Origin: Pseudomonas fluorescens
Lineage (GTDB): Bacteria; Pseudomonadota; Gammaproteobacteria; Pseudomonadales; Pseudomonadaceae
Direction of reading: 5' to 3'
Assembly (NCBI RefSeq): GCF_000967965.1
Contig: NZ_LACC01000014.1
Location: forward strand, 1-64,000
Length of the DNA stretch: 64,000 nucleotides
This document shows positions 58,970-64,000 of the stretch, piece after piece. Below the pieces are notes generated by a model. It did no database searches and was not told the origin of the DNA. It saw only the letters and a program-made list of their open reading frames with translations. The position numbers and the translations under genes are program-made. How positions within the stretch are numbered: the stretch's first letter is position 1; each line of letters opens with the position of its first letter.

Positions 58970-60275
58970 GGTCTGGAACCTCGATGGCGGTGGTGCGACG
59001 GTTGCGCAGCAGGTAGTTGAAAATGCACAGGGTGAAGGTCACGGCGAGGGCGATCAGCATCAGCATGTCGAGCTGGAAACAGGCGGCGATCACCACCAGC
59101 GTCAGGACCAGGCCCAGCCAGGCAACCAGTTTGCCGCCGACCAGGGTGAACGGCCGTGGCAGGTCCGGTTGGTTGCGTTTGATATGCAGGTACGCGCCGA
59201 AGATCAACAGGTAGCAAACGTTGAGCAGCAGCACGACCGCGAGCATCACGGTGGCCGGGTCCACTTCGGACAGCGGCAGGCCGATCATGCCGATCAGCAT
59301 CAGCGCCGGGTAAGGCGTGCCGCGCTTGCCGGTCTTGCCCAGCCACTGCGGGAACAGGCCATCGCGGGCCATGGCGAACAGTTGACGGGACGCGGCGTAC
59401 ACCAGCGAGAAGAAGGTCGCGATCAGGCCGAACACCGCGCCGCAACCAATCACCTTGGCCAGCCACGAACCCTCACCGAAGGCGCTGTTGCTGGACATCG
59501 CTGCGTACAGCGGATCACCCGCCGAACCCACCAGCTCGACACCACCGGCACCCGGTGCGCATACCAGCACCACCAGCGCCGTCACCAGCAGGGTACCGAT
59601 GGCTGCGAGAATGCCCCGGGGCATTGTGCGGCCGGGGTTGTGCGCTTCCTCGGCTGCCGAACCGGTTTGCTCGACGGTGATGAACAGCCAGATCGCGAAC
59701 GGCACACAGGCGAAGATGCCGCCGAGGCTGACCGGTGTCGCGACGTTGGCCGGCAATGTCAGCAAATTGGCCAGTTCGACATGGGGCGCCATGGCCACGC
59801 CAAACGTGAGCAGGGCGACCACGGCGATCACGCCGGCAATGAACGTCAGGCCCATGGCCTCACCGACACCGCGCATGTGGATGCCGATGATCACCGCGAA
59901 CAGGGCGATCTTCACCGGCCAGCCACCGAGGCCGAAAATCGATTCGGTGTAGGCGCAGATAAAGGTCGCGGCCGCGCCGGTACCGATGGTCAGCGCCAGT
60001 GCGCAAGCCACGCCGACCAGATAACCCACGAACGGCCCGAAGGCACTTTGCGCATAGACGAACACGCCTCCAGCGCTGGGCAGCGCGGTGGACAGCTCCG
60101 CCACGCACAACGCCAGGCCGCCGCAGAGCAGGGCCATCAACAACATGGCGATCAACATGTTCAGCCAGCCACCGGCCGCCAGCCCGAAGTTCCAGCCGGA
60201 AAACTGCCCGGCCACCACCAACGCAATTCCGAGGCCGGCAATCTTTGGCCAGCCCAGCGCACTTTTCTTGAGCAC
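58962..60275 (-). CDS. APC-family amine/amino acid permease
   Basis: Permease of 437 residues with about 12 helices. Characteristic parts: WPKIAGLGIALVVAGQFSGW at the N-terminus and WLFITVEQTGSAAEEAHNPG in the middle, as in ethanolamine- or amino-acid-type importers. I chose a GTG start (VLKKSALGW) because it has a GGGAG ribosome site; the upstream frame is REP and leader DNA. It presumably imports the substrate for the kinase and PLP enzyme encoded downstream. Confidence 0.85.
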   Translation of the reverse strand: MLKKSALGWPKIAGLGIALVVAGQFSGWNFGLAAGGWLNMLIAMLLMALLCGGLALCVAELSTALPSAGGVFVYAQSAFGPFVGYLVGVACALALTIGTGAAATFICAYTESIFGLGGWPVKIALFAVIIGIHMRGVGEAMGLTFIAGVIAVVALLTFGVAMAPHVELANLLTLPANVATPVSLGGIFACVPFAIWLFITVEQTGSAAEEAHNPGRTMPRGILAAIGTLLVTALVVLVCAPGAGGVELVGSAGDPLYAAMSSNSAFGEGSWLAKVIGCGAVFGLIATFFSLVYAASRQLFAMARDGLFPQWLGKTGKRGTPYPALMLIGMIGLPLSEVDPATVMLAVVLLLNVCYLLIFGAYLHIKRNQPDLPRPFTLVGGKLVAWLGLVLTLVVIAACFQLDMLMLIALAVTFTLCIFNYLLRNRRTTAIEVPDHA

Positions 60276-60479
60276 AGAAATCTCCCGCGACCCGAAGGTC
60301 GATTTATTGTTGTTAGTGAGAAATGGAGGGGGTTCAGCGTTGCATTGCAGGGCACCCTGGAGCGGGTATTGCTCCGAGGTCGGCTTCGATACTACGCCCG
60401 GGGTGCGCGGCGACATGTTTGCGCGCATGCCATGTGGTTGGTTGTGGGTGCCAGATTTATGTGGGCTGGCGTAGATCTC

Positions 60480-60632
60480 TGTGGGAGCGAGCCTGCTCGC
60501 GATGGCGGAGTGTCAGTCAGCATTGATGCTGGATGTGATGGCCTCTTTGCGGGCAAGCCCGCTCCCACAGGGATCTTTGGTGAACGCAAGATTTGTGTAT
60601 GGCAAAAATCCAGTGTGGGAGCTTGCTCGCGA
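60480..60632. repeat. REPIN plus half-unit
   Basis: GTGGGAGCGAGCCTGCTCGCG with GCGGGCAAGCCCGCTCCCAC at 60481-60569, then a single arm GTGGGAGCTTGCTCGCG at 60614-60631. The rest of the 460-base gap (60276-60733) shows AT-rich sequence without a gene. Confidence 0.8.
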
Positions 60633-60733
60633 AGGTGGTGTATCAGGCACGGCAAATCTCAGATACGAAAGCTCCCCACCAACTGATTCAACTTCCACGT
60701 GGGCAACGACAGCGCCGTTGCCCGCGGCCGAGA

Positions 60734-62056
60734 TTAGAAACCGGTGGCGAACACCACCTGGGCGTAGACGTTCCTGTCGTTGTTACCCAGTTGGGTACCA
60801 CCGTCTTCGGCGCTCTTGTCCGGTTGGTAGATGCCCACCAACGGCATCACGGTCAGGTGGTCGTTGACGTGCCATTCGGCGTACAGGTCGACTTCGTGGC
60901 CATCGGTGTTGCCCAGGTTGCGGTCGATGGTGTCGTAGTTGAAGTACATCGCGCCGACGTTGAGGTTTTCCAGCGGCGAGACTTTCAGCGTGACGTTCTG
61001 GATGCGCGAGTTGCTGTTGAACGGCCCGGCGTAGTTGCCCGCCACTTCACCCTGGAACCAGGTGCCGTAGCCACGGCTGAAACCGTAGAACAGGGTGTCG
61101 TAGCCTTCCGAGAAGCGGCTGTAGCGGTAGCTGGCGCTAGGTGTCCAGACCGCGTCGGAGAAGGTCCAGCCGGCTTCCAGGTACCAGGCGTCTTCGCTGG
61201 AGGTGTGAGGCTTGTCCTGCTTGGCGTATTCACCGGACAGGAACAGGTTTTTCACCCCGGCGTTGCCCGCCGCACGCAGGCTGTAGGTCTTCATGCCGTC
61301 GCGTTCGAGCTGGATCGGCGAGGCGTACTGTTCATCGATATCGGTGGTCTTGATGTAGGTCAGGCCGACCGTACCGGCCTCGGCCACGTGCTCCAGGGTG
61401 CCGACGTACATTTCGGTCTTGGCCTGGGCGCGGTTGTCGGATTTGAGCCACATCAGGTCGCTGCGCCAGCCTTCCTTGCCGCCCAGACGCAATACGGCGG
61501 TTTCGTCGAAGGCTTTGCGTGCTGCCAGGTAATAGGCGCCGCCACGGTTGAATTGGCCGTCGGCCAGGCCCTTGCCCATGTTCAGCGCATCGCCATCGAT
61601 CAGGAAACCGTCGCCAACCACGATGTTCTGGCGGCCGAAAGACAGGTCGACGCCGTCCTTGCCCAACGCCCCGAACAGATCGGCCGAACGCCAGCCGAGG
61701 TAGGCGTCTTCGAACTTGGTGGTGCGTTCCGAACCGTCGGTGAAACCGGCGGCATCGCCGTCGCCCCAGGTGCCGGAACTGAGCATGTTCCCCGCGCCGT
61801 ACGCGGTGCCCACACCGCCCAGGCCTTGATCGAAGCTCAAGCCGTATTTGATGTAGCCCTCGCGCCACGATGAGCTGCCTTCATTCAGGCGACCGGACAG
61901 GGCGTAGTTTTCCTGGCTGTGGAAAATGCCGAATACGGCTTCGAGGGTAGCGTTCAGGTGGCTGTCGTCATCGGCGTAGAGTTCATAGGCACCGGCATTG
62001 CCGGCACTGATCATCAGCGCGAGCGTCGAGAGACGAAGCAAGGGGGACTTGAGCAT
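60734..62056 (-). CDS. Outer membrane porin-like protein
   Basis: Beta-barrel protein of 440 residues. The signal peptide ends SAGNAGAYELY, the mature chain has repeated aromatic/alternating strands (EDAYLGWRSADLFGALGKDG, LYLAEWHVNDHLTVMPLVG) and the C-terminal VYAQVVFATGF ends in Phe. It resembles the alginate-export/OprD-like porins of Pseudomonas but I cannot name the substrate. It is divergent from the cytochrome c gene. A porin for amines or aromatic acids would fit the context (inference). Confidence 0.8.
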   Translation of the reverse strand: MLKSPLLRLSTLALMISAGNAGAYELYADDDSHLNATLEAVFGIFHSQENYALSGRLNEGSSSWREGYIKYGLSFDQGLGGVGTAYGAGNMLSSGTWGDGDAAGFTDGSERTTKFEDAYLGWRSADLFGALGKDGVDLSFGRQNIVVGDGFLIDGDALNMGKGLADGQFNRGGAYYLAARKAFDETAVLRLGGKEGWRSDLMWLKSDNRAQAKTEMYVGTLEHVAEAGTVGLTYIKTTDIDEQYASPIQLERDGMKTYSLRAAGNAGVKNLFLSGEYAKQDKPHTSSEDAWYLEAGWTFSDAVWTPSASYRYSRFSEGYDTLFYGFSRGYGTWFQGEVAGNYAGPFNSNSRIQNVTLKVSPLENLNVGAMYFNYDTIDRNLGNTDGHEVDLYAEWHVNDHLTVMPLVGIYQPDKSAEDGGTQLGNNDRNVYAQVVFATGF

Positions 62057-62338
62057 GGTGTGGCATCCGTTCTTGTTCTTGAGCGCAGGTTTGCGGTCTG
62101 TCCGGATACTAAGGCGAGGCTATTGTTTGCCCTTTTCCCTGTTTGCCAATTAGTTGGTTGTGCATGCCAGATTGCCCGGTTTGGCAGCCCGGCCAATACA
62201 ACTGGCACGCAGGGCAAAACCTGCGTGCCGGCGACCACCGACAATCCCTACCAGCCTGCCGAAGCACCGTTGCCTCGGCATTTTTAGTGTTGGCGTTCGC
62301 CTGCTGGCGGGCGCGTGGATTTTCAAGGTCGTTTTCCT

Positions 62339-62728
62339 ATGTTCACTTCGCTGCGTTTGCCCCTGATCGGTTTGTTGTCCTTCACCCTGGTCCAGGTGGT
62401 GTCCGCCGCCGAGTGCGCCCCGGACACGCGCCGTGGTGGCGAGGTGTTTGCCACCGAGTGCAGTGTCTGCCACGCGGTGACCAAGGGCACGACCGGCATG
62501 ATGGGGCCGAACCTGTTCGGTGTGTATGGGCGCAAGTCCGGCTCGCTGGCGGGTTTCAGCTACTCCCAGGCCATGCGCGACAAAGACGTCGACTGGCAGG
62601 CCGAGAACATCACGCAACTGATCACCCAGCCCCAGGCCTTCGTGCCGGGCACCTACATGCCCTACATGGGCCTGGCTTCCGCCGACGACCGCCAGGCGGT
62701 CGCGTGCTTCCTCAAAGAACAACACTGA
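62339..62728 (+). CDS. Exported monohaem cytochrome c
   Basis: Cytochrome c of 129 residues of the class I type. Signal peptide to about SAAEC; haem site TECSVCHAVTKGTTG, with a Met axial candidate in GTYMPYMGLAS. The ATG chosen lies 24 bases inside a longer frame and gives a normal signal (MFTSLRLPLIGLLSF). It lies directly upstream of the FeaB-like aldehyde dehydrogenase gene, so it may carry electrons from amine dehydrogenase or a similar enzyme. Confidence 0.83.
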   Translation: MFTSLRLPLIGLLSFTLVQVVSAAECAPDTRRGGEVFATECSVCHAVTKGTTGMMGPNLFGVYGRKSGSLAGFSYSQAMRDKDVDWQAENITQLITQPQAFVPGTYMPYMGLASADDRQAVACFLKEQH

Positions 62729-62776
62729 TCAGGCCGCAATTGCGCCTGAACAACTCGTCTGAATGAAAGGTGAATT

Positions 62777-64000
62777 ATGAGCAACGTTGAAATCCTGCCC
62801 CAGGTTGCTGCATTCCTCGAACGTCGCCACGGCTGCTTCATCGATGGCCAGTGGGTGCTTGCCGAGGGCGACAGCATCGCCGTGGTCAACCCGGCCACCG
62901 GACAAACCCTGTGCGAAACACTCGATGCGCCGCTGGAACTCGTCGAGCGCGCCGTGCAGTCGTCCCACAAGGCGTTCAAGTCCGGCGTGTGGTCGAGCCT
63001 GCGCCCGGCGGACCGTGAACGCATCCTGCTGAACTTCACCCGCCTGGTCGAAGAACACGCCGAAGAACTGGCCCAGCTGGAAACCCTGAGCCAGGGCAAG
63101 TCGATCAACATGGCCCGCGCGCTGGACCTCAACGCCACCGTGGAATTCATGCGCTACATGTCCGGCTGGGCGACCAAGATCGAAGGCCAGACCTTCGATG
63201 TGTCGATCCCGCTGCCACCGGGCGCCAAATTCACCGCGTTCACCAAGCGTGAGCCGGTAGGCGTGGTGGTCGGCATCGTGCCATGGAACTTCCCGCTGCT
63301 GATCGCCGCCTGGAAACTGATGCCAGCCCTGGCCACCGGTTGCACGGTGATCATCAAGCCGGCCATGGAAACCCCGCTGACCGCCATGCGCCTGGCTGAA
63401 CTGGCGCTGGAAGCCGGCATCCCGGCTGGCGTATTCAACGTGGTCACCGGTGGCGGCGCCTCCGTTGGCGGCGTGTTGACCTCGCATCCTCTGGTGAGCA
63501 AAGTGTCGTTCACCGGTTCCACCGCCGTGGGCAAGAGTGTTGGCGTGGCGTGCATGGAAAACATGACGCGCTTCTCCCTGGAACTGGGCGGCAAGAACCC
63601 GATGATCGTGCTCGCCGATGCCGACATCGAAAAAGCCGTGCAAGGCGCACTCCTCGGCGGCTTGCTGAACAACGGCCAGGTCTGCGCCGCAGCCTCGCGC
63701 TTCTACGTGCACCGTTCGATCCACGACCAATTCGTCGAAGCCCTGGCAGCTGCCGTCTCCTCGATGCCGATTGGCGCGGGCATGAACTGTGAAGCAGCGA
63801 TCAACCCGCTGGTGTCGCGCAAGCAACAGCAAAGCGTACTCAAGCACATCGAACTGGCCCGCCAGCAAGGTGCGCGGGTGGTGACTGGCGGCGAGTTGCT
63901 GGAAGGCGACGGTTTCTTCGTGCAACCGACCATTCTGGCGGACATCAACCACAGCATGGCCGTGGCCCGTGAAGAAGTGTTCGGCCCGGTGCTGGGCGTG
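62777..64000 (+). CDS. FeaB/PeaE-like aldehyde dehydrogenase (3' cut by window)
   Basis: NAD-dependent aldehyde dehydrogenase, 408 residues visible of about 495. The sequence follows phenylacetaldehyde dehydrogenase FeaB closely: FIDGQWV, LSQGKSINMARALDLNATV, PVGVVVGIVPWNFPL, VSFTGSTAVGKSV, the catalytic Glu in LELGGKNPMIVLADAD and catalytic Cys in NNGQVCAAASR. It would convert aromatic acetaldehydes into arylacetic acids. The gene continues past 64000. Confidence 0.88.
   Translation, partial: MSNVEILPQVAAFLERRHGCFIDGQWVLAEGDSIAVVNPATGQTLCETLDAPLELVERAVQSSHKAFKSGVWSSLRPADRERILLNFTRLVEEHAEELAQLETLSQGKSINMARALDLNATVEFMRYMSGWATKIEGQTFDVSIPLPPGAKFTAFTKREPVGVVVGIVPWNFPLLIAAWKLMPALATGCTVIIKPAMETPLTAMRLAELALEAGIPAGVFNVVTGGGASVGGVLTSHPLVSKVSFTGSTAVGKSVGVACMENMTRFSLELGGKNPMIVLADADIEKAVQGALLGGLLNNGQVCAAASRFYVHRSIHDQFVEALAAAVSSMPIGAGMNCEAAINPLVSRKQQQSVLKHIELARQQGARVVTGGELLEGDGFFVQPTILADINHSMAVAREEVFGPVLGV

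Overview
The window looks like a chromosome segment of a Pseudomonas of the P. fluorescens group. It is GC-rich. Most intergenic gaps carry fluorescens-type REP/REPIN palindromes in two large families, with cores GTGGGAGCGAGCTTGCTCGC and GTGGCGAGGGAGC. Many proteins are familiar Pseudomonas families (DUF2790, DUF6124-type, PCu(A)C/SCO, Phu haem transport, phosphatidylcholine synthase). I saw no rRNA, tRNA, CRISPR array, prophage or insertion sequence.

Layout. 0.3-4.6 kb: an OmpR-type two-component pair, two small exported proteins and a CcdA-thioredoxin (DipZ-like) membrane protein. 4.6-8.3 kb: acetyltransferase, AraC regulator, DUF4242 protein, methyltransferase, and a DUF6124-type gene preceded by a long structured leader RNA. 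8.5-12 kb: an AT-richer type VI secretion cargo island with a protein of unknown function, a PAAR-toxin-44 effector, its immunity gene, then a second PAAR-less toxin with its own immunity gene. 12-24.7 kb: housekeeping and envelope genes (DUF488, Pcs, TerB-like, lipoprotein, FadL, arylsulfatase, HD protein, basic amino acid decarboxylase plus antiporter, Ohr). 24.7-33.8 kb: copper-delivery genes (PCu(A)C, SCO), then a DmpR-type sigma-54 activator divergent from a complete phenol hydroxylase operon (dmpKLMNOP) and a SphA-like outer membrane protein. The DmpR operators and a -24/-12 promoter can be read in the sequence. 33.9-36.9 kb: a decayed haem-uptake operon in which permease, ATPase and ChaN lipoprotein are intact while phuT and phuS survive only as remnants. 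37-39.3 kb: metE. 40.5-44 kb: aromatic amine dehydrogenase cluster (aauBEDA type) with a cytochrome c. 44.4-55.7 kb: a sensor kinase, the indole-3-acetate catabolic genes iacABIHCDEF, a FeaR-like regulator, a FixJ-type response regulator and iacG. 56-60.3 kb: a second DUF6124-type gene with a second copy of the leader RNA, then a kinase/class III aminotransferase/permease set. 60.7-64 kb: a porin, a cytochrome c and a FeaB-like aldehyde dehydrogenase cut by the window end.

How the genes work together. The right half reads as an aromatic catabolism region. Amine dehydrogenase would turn tryptamine or phenethylamine-type amines into aldehydes, the FeaB-like enzyme would oxidise the aldehydes to arylacetic acids, and the iac genes would take indole-3-acetate to catechol. 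Phenol hydroxylase also makes catechol, but no ring-cleavage gene is present here. The most unusual signals are: a pair of covarying structured RNA leaders, each in front of a DUF6124-type gene; the duplicated effector-immunity cassette; the deletion scars in the haem operon; and the co-location of amine oxidation, indole-acetate degradation and a FeaR-type regulator.
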